Below are positions 10,932-23,126 of a stretch of 64,000 nucleotides of DNA, piece by piece (within the stretch, counting starts at the first letter, position 1; the number at the start of each line of letters is the position of its first letter). Made by a program: the position numbers and the translations under genes. The notes beneath the pieces were generated by a model, which was not told where the DNA came from, searched no databases, and saw only the letters and a list, made by a program, of their open reading frames with translations. Source of the DNA: Aphrocallistes beatrix (lineage: Eukaryota; Porifera; Hexactinellida; Sceptrulophora; Aphrocallistidae); assembly GCA_963281255.1 (NCBI GenBank), contig OY725497.1:4766968-4830967 (forward strand), in the 5' to 3' direction.

Positions 10932-12350
10932 ATGTCTTTCAATACTTTGATCATACAAACAATTTCTTGCCTTGAAGATGTGCTCAAGTTCATGCACAAA
11001 GTTTCTGTGGACAAAGATGAGGATTCCTATCTCGAATCCGTTGTTTCGAATTTAGTGGAGGAATGGAAGCAACACGCTGAAGGCGCCAAAGAATCGAAAC
11101 ATAAACGACAGATGTCAGATCATGTTGTCTGTTCTAAAAAAAGCTATGAAGACACTTTGCAGAGGTTGAGGCGGTCGTCGAATTTAGAGGGCAGAACGGC
11201 GCGAAAGAGTGAAGACCATTCGTCCACTCATCTCACGATTCCTTCAGAAAACGCGCCCATTCTCCCTCCCAGGAATAATATTACGCGGGGAAATGTCATC
11301 CGAGAGCGGAAAACACCTCCACACCGACACAATCTGCTCAAAAGCAGCAATTCAGCCACCGAACTCGAGTTGGAAAGAAAAGTATCAGACCCCCCACAGA
11401 GAGTTAGCACCCCTGAAAACAGCGACACTCTTGTCTGCAGCTACGATTCCTTGCTGAAGATAAGAATGAAGTGCCTGACCCCAGAAGTGGGATTCAGAGC
11501 TGAAAGTCCTTTGGAATTAACGAAAAACTCCCTCGACAATAGCGTAGAGCTGGAGCACCTGACCCCGCCGGAACTTTCGAAAGCGCAGAGCTGTTCTGAT
11601 TTGGCGGATAAAGTGGCGGAAGAATCGACTGGGGACTCAACTCTGCTCTCAAACTCTCTTCGCTCCTCCTACGTCAAGTTCAAACCCAAGAACGGGAGAT
11701 GGTCCAAAATGTACTTAACGCTGATTGGCAAGAATATCTACGTTTCGCGCAACTACGCGGACGACCAAACTGAGCTAATCTATTCGCTGGAAAACTTTGA
11801 AATTGTCCCGAAAGATGACGGAAAGTCGAAGCTGCTTATTTTGCTGAAGACGAACAACGTCACTCAATGCTCCATTTGGATGAAGAGTTCTGACATCAGA
11901 GATGATTGGTACAAATCCATGGTCCGAGCTAAGTACCGACAGAGACACAAGTCGTCCGAGTCTCTGGACACTTCTCCCAGTGAGGGCGAAAGGACCAATA
12001 GGAGTCGAGAGGCCATTTATGTGTCACCGAATACTGTGAATCCCAATGCTGCAAGAAACCTTGGCATAAAAGTGGTCATAAACGACCACAGTCGTGCCAC
12101 TTTAGAAAGGAAAAAGGTGTCAAAAGAAGATGAGAACACAGTTCCAGTTGCAGATAAATCGAAACTAGACAGTTCGAGTGGTGAGTATGTCGTGAATGAA
12201 TGGGATGAATTTGGAGGAAGTGACGATGAGGAGAACTATCTTAGTGTAATAAGCTCGCCACTCAACAATGGACGGACATCTTGCAGCTTAGCCTTTGAAC
12301 AGAAAACTCAAACTTCTTTTGAGAATTCCCATTTTTATTTGCAACATTAG
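10932..12350 (+). CDS. Intronless PH-domain protein, AFAP-like
   Basis: Encodes 472 residues with one PH fold at about 247-335: YVKFKPKNGRWSKMYLTLI, then a strand-rich core and the closing Trp helix DDWYKSMVRAKYRQRH. The N-terminal helix (CLEDVLKFMHKVSVDKDEDS) followed by a Ser/Pro-rich disordered linker with PPR/PPH motifs and then PH resembles the first half of actin-filament-associated protein (AFAP1), where the PH includes a similar QWTKL..IPKD pattern. AFAP has a second PH domain and a coiled coil that are absent here. By family it would be a cytosolic adaptor binding phosphoinositides or SH3 domains. The C-terminal 140 residues are acidic, Ser-rich and disordered. The AFAP link is tentative; a PH domain of some kind is well supported. 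Confidence 0.7.
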   Translation: MSFNTLIIQTISCLEDVLKFMHKVSVDKDEDSYLESVVSNLVEEWKQHAEGAKESKHKRQMSDHVVCSKKSYEDTLQRLRRSSNLEGRTARKSEDHSSTHLTIPSENAPILPPRNNITRGNVIRERKTPPHRHNLLKSSNSATELELERKVSDPPQRVSTPENSDTLVCSYDSLLKIRMKCLTPEVGFRAESPLELTKNSLDNSVELEHLTPPELSKAQSCSDLADKVAEESTGDSTLLSNSLRSSYVKFKPKNGRWSKMYLTLIGKNIYVSRNYADDQTELIYSLENFEIVPKDDGKSKLLILLKTNNVTQCSIWMKSSDIRDDWYKSMVRAKYRQRHKSSESLDTSPSEGERTNRSREAIYVSPNTVNPNAARNLGIKVVINDHSRATLERKKVSKEDENTVPVADKSKLDSSSGEYVVNEWDEFGGSDDEENYLSVISSPLNNGRTSCSLAFEQKTQTSFENSHFYLQH

Positions 12351-12584
12351 TTTGTTGTTTATTTGTTTATTTATTTTGAGATTACAGAGCTTGTTTTTAA
12401 TGTAAATTCTGTTAGACGATGTTTATTTGTCTTTTCTTTTGTTTACAATTGTAAGAAACAATTTTCAATGTTGAACCTTTCCAAACGTTTCAATTTATTG
12501 TCTGAAATGGGTTTATTCTGAATGGCTTTTAATCTATTTTTAGTGCAGTTCCTAGAATGGGATGCCTTATGTCATGATCCTGGG

Positions 12585-12850
12585 TCATTGTCATTGGGAC
12601 ATTTTCACAAAAGGTGTCAAAATGTATAGCCAATCAGAATCCAGGATTTAACATTACAGTTGGCTTTCATTTTATTAACTAATATGGATTAGACCTAACT
12701 CAATGCGTATAAATGATTTACAATGTCTCTCTAAACTTGAAATCTGATTGGTTGACATGGAGAAAATGTTGTATATTATGCAAATGCCCTACGAGTCAAG
12801 TTACTTAATTAATGGAGCTGCACTATCATCCTGTGACTGACATTTCTTTA
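12585..12850 (+). repeat. Dispersed repeat family R1 (copy)
   Basis: Contains the family marks: ACAAAAGGTGTCAAAATG, AGCCAATCAGAATCCAGG, ATTAGACCTAACTCAATG, CTGATTGGTTGACATGG and the end AATGGAGCTGCACTATCAT. Other copies lie at 15765, 16665, 17380, 20430, 23855, 27360 and 56150. There is no ORF, so a non-autonomous element. Confidence 0.6.
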
Positions 12851-13660
12851 GCCATATAATCGCGTCTAACATTTGTAAGACAGTTTTGCCATTGCTAGGT
12901 ACAGGATTAGGATGTGCCACTAAATGGCTTTAGTTGCACCCATGTTTCAGACAGCTGGACACTTTTCAATAAACAAAACAACATCGATACAGCAAATAGC
13001 ATTTGGAATGTCGAAGTTTAATTGTTAACTTGTTAATACTCAATTCACAGTTTGGTCGTCGTTTGTGTGTTTGCGGACTATTTACGGTTGATGAGCTAAG
13101 TTTTTTAATTAATTAAAACCTCAACTTGTACTTTGTGTTATTTAATACAGCAGATTGGTCTCGTGTTTCATTGGTTAGGAATCATCGCTATTTAAAGCCT
13201 CAATCTTTTGAGCAAACATAAAAATTGCTGAGGAGACTGATTCTACAACTGATAAACGTCCAGTACACAGATTGTGTCACACAGCGATTAGCTGGCCTAT
13301 TACATTGTCAGACTCGGTTAGGAGAAATCCGATTTTTAAGAATTAGATAATAATTTTATTTTAATTGATTTTCGCCGAATTTGATTTATGATTATTCAGC
13401 CTAATTTCAATTGTTTAGTGTGGCATGTCTCAACAATGAACCCTCTTCATACAGCCAATCAACGTGTGTGTTTTAGAAGTGGTATTTCACGAATATTCTT
13501 AATCGAAACTCTGACTGACTGAATTGAGTGAGAATTTGAATCTTTGATAAAATACTTCGGTGCAATCCTTCAATCAATTATTCAGAGATAATCACTACTG
13601 AAAATACTTTCTAACCCAAGCGAGTCTCAAATGAATAAGAATTAGTCACTCTTTACTGAT
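12851..13660. other. Intergenic stretch, no gene seen
   Basis: AT-rich with no supported gene or complete element. Confidence 0.45.
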
Positions 13661-14201
13661 AACAAGCGCGCTTCGCGCTTGCTCGCTGCGCGGCTGGCGG
13701 ACACTTTGTGTCCGCCGGAGGCTCCCTTCGGTCGCCTGGAGTCACATTGGTTAATTATAAGGGAGATAACATCTCTAAATATGTCTGTCCTACTGTGCTA
13801 ATCGATATCACTCGAAAAATCACCAAATTTGTGAATTTAAAATTTTTTGATGCGTAATGATGACGTCATAACAAAGTGATGAGTCATCATTTTTTGATGA
13901 AAGTCGCATCATATGTGAGGTATGTTAGTATACAGATTCTATTAAAATTTCAGCCTTCTATCTCCTATAATGGCTGAGTTATGCCCGAATAACTGTGTTG
14001 CTTAACTTTTAAAAATGTGACAATGACGTCATAATTCCATGATGAGTCGACATTTTCGTCTGAGTTCAGAACTTACTGGAGCCATAGCCAAAAGACTCCC
14101 ACATGCCAAAAATCAGCTTTCTGCGCCTGGCAGTTTCTTCAATCAATTCGTAACAGAGATATATATATACAAATATTAATCGAGTTTTAATAGTAAGGAT
14201 A
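13661..14201 (+). repeat. GC-rich hairpin repeat family R2, long copy
   Basis: Starts with a GC-rich block (AACAAGCGCGCTTCGCGC, GCTGCGCGGCTGGCGGACAC) that includes the perfect hairpin GGCGGACAC-TTT-GTGTCCGCC, continues through TAATTATAAGGGAGATAAC and two TGACGTCATAA (CRE-like) words, and ends TTAATCGAGTTTTAATAG. A second long copy is at 49828-50359, a reverse partial copy at 15185-15488, and end fragments at 2395, 16730, 25985 and 29680. No ORF. The class is unclear: a Helitron-like or SINE-like non-autonomous element. Confidence 0.75.
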
Positions 14202-14232
14202 ATTTCTAAGCATTTCAAGGTTTAGCCAATGA

Positions 14233-14625
14233 ATGAGAACTAGAGGAACAGTGGCGCCACAAGAGACCGAAATTCTAAGAAAAGTCAAAGCTCAAGCGTA
14301 TCCCGAAACATTTTTTCCTAGAATAGTCGAATCCTTGATTCTTCTCTTCACACCTGTTAAGGATTGCCTCTCTTTGGATATGGCATTCTCTCTGATTCCC
14401 AGGAAGCAACCCTCGCGAATGGCGATGGATTCCCTTTACGAATGTGGTGCAGAAATGTGGCGTGTGGACATACTTGGTATAAAGATTGGTTCGATAACGC
14501 TGTTAGTTTCTTGTAAGATTTTCTCTTGGCTCCTAGATAATTCCTTGGTTGTGACTATTGAACCATGGATGCAAGAAAGAGTTTTGTATGACATACCGAA
14601 ATGGTTGCTGTGTGGTTACTACTAA
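14233..14625 (+). CDS. Unrecognised 130-codon ORF
   Basis: An ATG-initiated frame of 130 codons beginning just 31 bp after the end of the R2 repeat. It shows no domain, signal peptide or convincing composition. An ORF of this length is expected about once by chance in a window of this size and composition, so I list it only for completeness. Confidence 0.12.
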   Translation: MRTRGTVAPQETEILRKVKAQAYPETFFPRIVESLILLFTPVKDCLSLDMAFSLIPRKQPSRMAMDSLYECGAEMWRVDILGIKIGSITLLVSCKIFSWLLDNSLVVTIEPWMQERVLYDIPKWLLCGYY

Positions 14626-15184
14626 ACTCATAAATAATTATATTCCACACCATGGATGAGTTGAGTTCAGATAATACATATCTATGACTACAGAAGTGTA
14701 CCATTACAGTTGCCCAGTCTAATTATCCATGGTTAAAAAGTTATTATAGTTGAATCCTGTACGTGATAGGACGTTATCTTTATTTTCTTCTCCAGTGAGT
14801 TCAATCTTTCATAAAATTTCCCTCAGAAGGTGTTGAGTTGTGTCAACCAATCAACTGTCAGGTATTAACAGAGACTAAATTGTATACATCTTGGTGAGTG
14901 TTTTTTGTGTGTGGATATAATGTGTAAAACCACAAAATCATAGTTCCACCCTTAGAAGATAGTCCCCTCTGTTTCCCTGTCACCCCCAAATTATATATTA
15001 TCAGAATGTCACCTTGAAAAGTCTGTTCTTATTTCCAAAATGGATCTTAATCACAATTCTCATACGCGGTATGCTTCCTCATCAGACCATAGCAGCTAAC
15101 TAGCATTATAATCCATAGCATTCTGCTTTCAGAGTGCAATCGACTGAATATCTCCTCGAATGGTGCATGGGCGGTAATTGATTT
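14626..15184. other. Intergenic stretch, no gene seen
   Basis: No supported features. Confidence 0.45.
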
Positions 15185-15488
15185 TTAGCTGAGGTGATAA
15201 GAGGCTGAAATTTTAATAGAATGTGTATATTAATATTCTCACATATGATACAACTACCATCAACAAATGTTGACTCATCACTCTGTTATGACGTCATCTT
15301 TGCGCATTTTTTTAAAAAAAAAAGTGAAAATTTGACAATTTTTGTGATTTTTCGAGTGATATCGATTATAACAGAAGTATTTATCTATCTTATAATAAAT
15401 CAATGCGAGCCTAGGCGCCCAAATGACGCCTCTGGCGGACACAAAGTGTCCGCCAGCTCCGCAGCGCAAGCAAGCGAAGCGCGGTTGT
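15185..15488 (-). repeat. R2 hairpin repeat, reverse partial copy
   Basis: Reverse-complement counterpart of 13661-14201: TGACGTCATCTT at about 15290 in reverse sense, the TTTTTCGAGTGATATCGAT segment, and the hairpin GGCGGACAC-AAA-GTGTCCGCC at about 15434-15454, ending in AGCAAGCGAAGCGCGG. Confidence 0.65.
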
Positions 15489-15764
15489 GTATAATAAATA
15501 TGACGATGCTATTGTATAGGCTAATAAATCGCATAGCAAATCACCACTTACGTTACCATGGCAACCCCTAGTATTTCTAGTTATTAAATGGAGCGAATAA
15601 TAGTGAGGTGTAAATGAAAATGTGTCCCAACCACTTCGCTGAATAATCAGATCCTGTCTTTACAGCTAATCTGACTGTCACCATTCTTATCTCTAGAAAC
15701 TCCATTTAAGCTAGTGTCATTTACATCTAGCTATCTACTCATCAGTTCATGATGATTTTAAAGA

Positions 15765-15960
15765 TTTCAGTCGACAGAATGATAGTGCAGCTCCATTAAT
15801 TGACTCGTAGGGCATTTGCTTAATATACATCCTTAATTGCGTTTTAAACATTTTCTCCATGTCAACCAATCAGATTTCAAGTTTAGAGAGACATTGTAAA
15901 TCATTTATATTTATTGAGTTAGGTCTAATCCATATCTTATATATTAAAACTCTAGGATTT
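15765..15960 (-). repeat. R1 repeat, reverse copy
   Basis: Carries ATGATAGTGCAGCTCCATTAA, ACTCGTAGGGCATTTGC and AACCAATCAGATTTCAAG, the reverse of the order at 12585-12850. A short GTTT run (15962-15988) follows. Confidence 0.6.
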
Positions 15961-16664
15961 TTTTTGTTTTGTTTGTTTGTTTGTTTGTCCGAATTGATTG
16001 AAGAATTGGCAAGTCGTAGAGGTACGAAAATTGGCATGTAGGTGTCAAATGATGAATCTAGGGTTAAGTTCGAAGATCTAAGCGAAATGTTCACACCTCG
16101 CCGAGATAGGTGACAAAATGTGCTGACCAATCAAATTCGATTATTTTATGATGCAAATACATTGGAATAAAATAGAGTGACTTATGCATACAATCAAAAG
16201 AACTATTTGTGATCGAAATTCATTGGTTTATGTTAGAACCAATCAATTATCAGCCTTTTATAATGCCATTCATTATTGTTATTGATACTTCAAAGTCACA
16301 ATTAATGTTTGATATCTTAAATGTATTATAGTGTATAGCAATAAAAAAGATTATGTACATATTTTCACACCATTTGAAGAATTTTGAAAAATATGCTAGA
16401 GACTAGCTTCCAACGGGTGACATAGGGTTTTGAGGGGTGTAGATTTCGAATATCATATTTTCGAGTATGTTTGATAATTAATTTGTTTACTTTTGTTTAC
16501 ATTTGATATATAAAGTAAACAAATTACAAAAATAGGCTAGAAGCTGACTTCCAACGAGTATCATGAGGTATTCAGGGGTGTAGATTTCGAATATTCCATT
16601 TCAGATCAATATGATAAATTCCGTATTTGTTTACTTTTGTTTAAATGGAATGGACAAAAGATAA

Positions 16665-16990
16665 TATAACATCATAGTTCATTTTACCTAATTAATGTGG
16701 CCATTAATTAGTGAGAGTGATCAATCAAGCAAGCGAAGCGCGCTTGTTAGTTAATAAAATGAAAGCCAACTGTAATGTTAAATCCTGGAGTCTGATTGGC
16801 TAATACATTTTGACACCTTTTGTGAAAAGGTGTAAACATTTTTCAGAATTTGGACCCAGGTTCAAATCTCCACCATATAAGGAATATATGGTCCAAATTT
16901 GGTGCAATTTGATCCAATAGATTTTCCAGGATACCGATCATGCCATAAGACATCTCCATACTAGGAGCTGCACTAAATACACTCATTCCA
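16665..16990 (-). repeat. R1 repeat copy with an R2 fragment
   Basis: Shares CCTGGAGTCTGATTGGC, GACACCTTTTGTG, CACCATATAAGGAATATATG and AGGAGCTGCACT with the other R1 copies. A piece of the R2 end (AAGCAAGCGAAGCGCGCTTG) sits at 16728-16748. Confidence 0.55.
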
Positions 16991-17379
16991 ACTTGTTTAC
17001 TCAAAATTAATTGTTTAGAATAACATTTTGAGACAAAAATCATTGCATTTGTTCATTTCCTATGATTGTTATATTTTTAGAAGTGTCCGCTATTTTTAAC
17101 ATCTTTTCCTTTTGGAAAATTTCTCTCTTATCAGTGTTTTACGTGAAATGATTGGTCACACGTATGATAAGTTGAATTAAGCAGTTGTTCTAACTGATTT
17201 TAATTCTTATTAGGTGTAAGGGAATGTTTTCTTTTTTTGCTGATATTTTGTTTACTTGTAGTGTAAATTTATTGATTATATATTATAAAATTTAAATTTG
17301 TATTTATCCGAATCTACAAGTTATTTATTATATTTTTAGAATGATCAAGTTCTTGTTAAGGTAGGACAATGTTTAAAAA

Positions 17380-17600
17380 TTGATTATAGTAAACATTCCT
17401 ATTTCCACAATTTGTAGTTATTGACCCGAATTACACCAAATTTGGAACATATTTTTATTATATGGTGGAGATTTGCAACTGGGTTCAAGTTTTGTATAAT
17501 CTTCACACCTTTACACAGAAGGTGTTAGATTGTATTGACCAATCAGAATCCAGCTATTTAGCATCACAGCTGGCATTGAATATAATTGATTAAGGGCTGC
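17380..17600 (-). repeat. R1 repeat copy
   Basis: Reads TTATATGGTGGAGATTTGC, TTCACACCTTTACACAG and GACCAATCAGAATCCAG, matching the R1 core in the opposite orientation to 16665. Confidence 0.5.
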
Positions 17601-19959
17601 ACAGACGGAACAGGAGTAGGAGTTAAAGCTTTTTGAACAGAGAACATATCTGGTTGTGAAAGATAAAGTTGTTATCTACGAAATTACTACTTTATTCTGA
17701 CTACTCTTCTACTCTGCTTGACTGATTACTGAATTTGAAACTAGGTCCTCAAATTTATAGCTCACAGGGGTGCATGGGTTGAAAGGGGTTGGGAACCACT
17801 GGCTTAATGGAAGCTGGACACTCACTGTCGTGTACACAGACAACTAACTCAAATATTCCCTAACAGATCTCTGTCTAACATAGTTTTATATTAGCGAGTA
17901 TGTAATGTCTCCTCTAATCGAGGAAGTAGGTTAATTACTTTCTTGAATCTATACGTGTATTTCCAATTGAGTAAACGATACAGTTTTAATGGACTGCCAA
18001 GTGGTTAGGTGGCACAATATCCCACATTTGCACGTATCACTTTCCCACCTATCTGCTAGGCTTCTAGCTTATCTCTCTAGCACAGTAGCAATGAGTTGAA
18101 GTTTTACAACGAAGCATTTCAAACCCTGAATGACGCATTTATAACTGGCACTCTCTTCTCTGATGATTAATGTTTCAGATTAATATAACTATTCTTATTT
18201 CAATCTATAATAGCTGCAATTCGATACTTGTATTATGAGACATGTTGAAATGTTTTAAACCAAGCTGGTGGTGGTTAATGGCGAATGGGTCTCTAAACGA
18301 ATTCTGAGATTGAACTCGCTTTTGAAATCGAGAGGAATGTCTTCAGACTTTCTACGTCATATCTACTTAATTGAATAAATCAATTTTCAGTTTATCAAAT
18401 GTGGTTTTGTATAAGTTACACAATTTGTGCCATTTGAACTTCATGCAAATCTCCGTGACCTGAGCTCTGTCTCCCTGTTAGGGATGAACCCTCTGCCACA
18501 AAAGCAATGGTTAAACTCCACCTGGCCACTCCTCCTTTGGCGCCTATAGCTTTAATACATGGTCTTGCCATTCCATTGTGTCCATCAAGGAATGGTTACT
18601 TACAATAATAATAATTACGATCCGCATTCCTCCTTCAGGTTTTGCTAATAATAGAACAATGCTATTTTTAGAAAGTAATCTGTCCATCTCAAGAGTAAAA
18701 TCTATTATTTAATAAAATCATCGTTTCCCTGGGTCCATTCAGGAATGCACAGTTATAACGCTAGCTAGCTGAAACCCAATATCTCACCACTCCCAGGTTA
18801 CATCACCCGGAGGTATAATCTGCTCTGTATAACAATTCCCTTTATCCATTACCTCACACAACTATCTTGTTTCTTAAATGGATGACCCAATCAAGCCTCA
18901 ACTTTGATTATGACCTCTCTTATTATTGTATCGTCTAATATAACCTGCCTACTTTGGTGAAGAATTAGTGATTAAGTTCTTTGTTAGTTTAAGCTGACTC
19001 AATTATTCTTGTTCCAGTGTTGTGCCATAGGATGTGGGTAAAGGAAGGAATAAACCTTCAAGATTCTTTCATGAGTGCAAATCAATTTCGTTTATAATCA
19101 TGTTATGTCTTAATACTCAATTTCTAGAGACTCCAACATATTTCAGTTTGGAGAAAATGCGTAAGGAATGAACTCGCAATAGTATTTTTAGTTCGATTTG
19201 AAAACAAAACGTCAATATTTACAATACACATGATTATCTATCTCACTTCCCAAACTGAAACAAATTTCGAGTTTGCATCCTAATAATACGTATTTAACTT
19301 TCAAATGATTACTTCCACTAAAACACTTCGACACCTAACCGAAACAGTTTCACTTTCTAACTTCCACAATTTCACTCTAAAATGATTGAAACTGTCTTAA
19401 AGTTCGTGAGTTTTCGTGTCACAGCCTAAAATTAGCTCAACGCTTAGCTGATCAAGAATATAATTTCATTGATAATTTCAATTTTCATGAAATTTTTTAA
19501 TTTGAATATTTGTGGCAGTTTTTCAGAAAAATATAATAGGGAGATATCCAAGAGTAGTTTATTTTTCTAAAAATATGCATACATTTACTTCGCAACAGTT
19601 CATCTGGATAGGAATGTATTTCATTTGCATTTTACACTAAAAACAACAAACACAAAATTCAATTTTGGATCATTCAGCGGATATAGGAATGCTCAGCTAT
19701 TTTGCTCTGTGTATATATCACAGCTTATTGCACCAACTTTCTTGAATTCTATTGGCTATTTCCCTGTATTCCAAACCTTCCTGAACTGTAATGTCAGATA
19801 TTCACCAGTTAATATAGAATGCCCAGCATTTATATGGCTTCGCACTTTTATGGCTTCACTTGCATAGAAAATGGTTGGGAGACATCTTCGATATCAGGGA
19901 CACTGTCCCCAGTGGGTATTCTACGGTTAAATTCTTCATTCTCAGTAGAACACTTCGAG
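17601..19959. other. Intergenic region, no gene seen
   Basis: No supported gene. GGGTTGGGAACCACTGG near 17788-17804 looks like one end of a hAT-type element (CAGTGGTTCCCAA in reverse), but I cannot find its partner. Small ORFs at 19625 and 19819 show no protein-like signal. Confidence 0.4.
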
Positions 19960-20244
19960 CATAGGCGTCGTAAACTTTATTTCCTACCCTTGGACTGCCC
20001 GGCCACAATAATCCAGGGCCGTTCAGTCAGTTAATCGGGCCGTATCTTCAGCTGATCCAGCGTTACCGTCAGCCAAATGGGCCGTGAACCCTTGATCTAC
20101 ATGAGGAATTAGTAACAGCCAATTACCAGTACATAATAGCACTAAGCTTTTTACCGGTAGCACCCGGGAGACCGGGTACTACCCGGCATTCCCTCTGGGC
20201 CGCCCGGCCATTGCCGGGTAACCGGGTGGGTTACGACGCCTATG
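19960..20244. mobile_element. hAT-type MITE with perfect 8-bp target duplication
   Basis: Terminal inverted repeats CATAGGCGTCGTAA at both ends, flanked by identical 8-bp direct repeats ACTTCGAG (19952-19959 and 20245-20252). The interior is rich in CCCGG and GGCCG words and has no ORF. The 8-bp duplication is diagnostic for hAT-like transposition. Confidence 0.8.
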
Positions 20245-20429
20245 ACTTCGAGTCCTTATTTCCCAGTCAGGAGTAGCTATGGATATTACATCTTCATTCT
20301 TTTTAAAAATACTTTTTCATCCACAAAAGAATGGAATAATGCATTGAAATTCACTTAAAATTTCCAGGAAGCTCGAAGGGATTCAACCAACATACAATTT
20401 CACAATAAGAATTATTGGACTATTGAACT

Positions 20430-20760
20430 TGATTAAAAATGTCGGTCGATAGGCCGATAGTGCAGCTCCATTAAGAGAGGAGAAGAATGCGACGTAATAC
20501 ACTAATACAGCGGGAATACTCAAATTAGAGTCTTAGTTGCTGTAACTTGTTTATATGCGTTGAGTTAGGTCCAATCTCTGTGATGTTAAATTCCTGGATT
20601 CTGGTTGGCTAAAACATTTTGACATCTTATGTGTAGTAAAGGTGTAAAGATTTTTGCACACAGGTACAAATCTCCACCATATAAAGAATACACATATGGT
20701 CCAAATTTGTTGCAATTTGGTCCAATAGGTTTGTCAGTGACGAGCAGACGTAATGAGTAC
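20430..20760 (-). repeat. R1 repeat copy
   Basis: GATAGTGCAGCTCCATTAA, CCTGGATTCTGGTTGGC, CTCCACCATATAAAGAAT and GTCCAAATTTGTTGC match the R1 family. Confidence 0.5.
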
Positions 20761-21522
20761 TTTATAATTCACGTTCCTGCTTTAAGGCAGCGTTATTCAA
20801 ACTATTTTGGCTGTGATGAGTGATCCCTGATAAGTGAGACCCGTGCACACCTGATGTGTCCGAAAAGTGGCTCTTTTATGCTCTGCTATTAATAGAATCT
20901 AAGAAATCACTACTTTAATCACTGTAACTCATGTTATATTACAGAGAACTGTTATCTCAAGATTCGGCCAACTTGTCAATCGTTTCATTTCAGTGTGGAG
21001 ATTCACTGAATCGCTACACACAGAAATCATCGTGCTTAGCACAGTCATAGAGAACTAACATAGTTTCACTGTTTGGACGTATCGATGCTGTGTTAGAGCT
21101 ATTTTTAGTAACATGATGCTATTTCAGGATTATGTACGTATTTTGATGTATCCTGGAAACAAGAAAAATCTACTAGAATGATTTGTGCTAAACTTAGAAC
21201 AGTCAATCTTTGTATTATATAGATTTGCACCTGGGGTAACGATTTTTCATATTTTCACACCTTCCCTCAAAACCTCCCTGACCAATGACATTTCAAGTTT
21301 TGAGACTTTTCTTCCTTATCAATGCGTGTTACAGTTTTTATTGAATTCATTGTAAGGAATGTTTTGAGTGAAATCACGATTGATTTTAATTCTAACAGAT
21401 GTTTGATTTTGTGTTGAAATTAGGTTTAAACACGCGTGACTGTTTACCAAAATATCTCTGATTACTCTCAAACGGAAATAATACGCATTTCCGTTCTGAA
21501 CACTCATTAGTTCTATTTTAAT

Positions 21523-21560
<38 letters not shown>

Positions 21561-22544
21561 TTATATATATATATATTTATTTATGATCATATTAGTTTCA
21601 CTTTTATTTAAATCTGCTCTAATTGACATCAACAGAAAGTCTACTTTAATTTAAATATCATTTTAGCTTAAATCATCTATTTCTTCACTAGTCGACTCGA
21701 TCAGCAACTTATACAGGAGAACTCCGTTAGTACTCGGATAAAACGTTCTTCGGTTTAGTACGAACTCATTTCTCTGAACCAAAATCCATCTATAAGATAG
21801 ATTTCTATGTAGTACAGACTCGGCTAGTACGTACTAATAATTCCTTCCCGAAGGGGTACGTCTTTTTCAACATTTGTTAAAATTTGGAGTCCAAAATAAG
21901 GTTTCTCATTTATTGCGGATTGAAATTTATTAATATTTCCGTAAACTTTCACAGTAAACACGAAGATGCAACATTCCTCTCTCACTGATTTCCCCAATGC
22001 GCATACATGGGACACCTATGTATGGAAATAGCCAATATAAAGTCTTGTTTCAGTTTCCACTCTTAGAAAATGAACGTATGGTGTGTCATTCAAATAATTT
22101 ACACTTTAAAACGCATATAGATGATGTGAGTAGATTAAAATAGATTTAAATATTTGACTATCGCAGTATATATCCGGTGTCTACCTGTAAGCTGGAGATT
22201 GTTACTGATTCCTCACCAAATTGCTAATTCTATTTTCCATGAGTAATGAGAATTGTATTTTAATTTCGTCAGTGGAATTATCTCACAGCTGTTTCAACCA
22301 ATAATCTTCTCGTCTCTGTTTGCATTTTGCAACTCTGATCTAATATTTTAATTATACTTAGAATTCTTTGATCACATCATCGACTAAATTTAGCTCAGAT
22401 ATTTTTAGTTATTTTTTGTTGATATTTTTAGTTTATTTTTGTGGTTTTTTATTTGGAATTGCTTGGTGTTAGTGGGAGAACTTACGCCAGCTGTTTGACA
22501 TCTTACGCGCAAGGGAGAATTATAACAACAACAACAATAACAAT

Positions 22545-22589
<45 letters not shown>

Positions 22590-23069
22590 ATTAATATTCT
22601 AGCAACATTTATTCTTCACTCAAACTAACAGAAACACAGATGAGAGAAAAAGATTTCACAACGAACAATTTCATTAGACCCAAATCCGCTTTCTTAATTA
22701 ATTTTATCAGTATGATGCAAGAATGTGGGTAACACTGGGATATAGATATGGTACTTTTAGTTTCAACATGTTGCCAGAGGAAGAGGGAACAGACACATAC
22801 CAGTATCCAATAATAATTGTTGTCTTGTTTACCACAGTCGATTGACGCACAAACTTTTGACCTCTCTTTCTTTCTGATATCATCCACATTCCTCAAGCAA
22901 CAACAATTTATATTTAGTTTATCAATCTTCTCTTAATTTAGATTGCCCACTCAACCACGTACGAATCTAAGCATTTTAAGCAGCTACAATGATTTTATTA
23001 CTTTCAATTCGCTTGAATCTCGTCATTATAAAAAATGATTGAGTAATCCGTTATTAATAACCACTCAAG
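20761..23069. other. Intergenic region with microsatellites, no gene seen
   Basis: Includes a CA/TA microsatellite at 21522-21580 and an AAC run at 22523-22590. No supported gene. ORFs crossing the CA run are artefacts of the repeat. Confidence 0.45.
22523..22590. repeat. AAC trinucleotide microsatellite
   Basis: About 20 units of AAC with two AAT interruptions near the left end. Confidence 0.9.
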
Positions 23070-23077
23070 TATAAATA
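23070..23077 (+). promoter_or_regulatory. TATA box of mini-bZIP 3
   Basis: TATAAATA lies 50-57 bp upstream of the ATG at 23127. Confidence 0.6.
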
Positions 23078-23126
23078 CTATTCAAAACTGTTGAAAATTA
23101 CAAACACAAATAAATCACTAAAAACA

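Noticed and set aside
18420-18600. Possible coding exon in a locally G+C-richer patch
   Set aside because: No open frame with convincing splice sites or recognisable protein.
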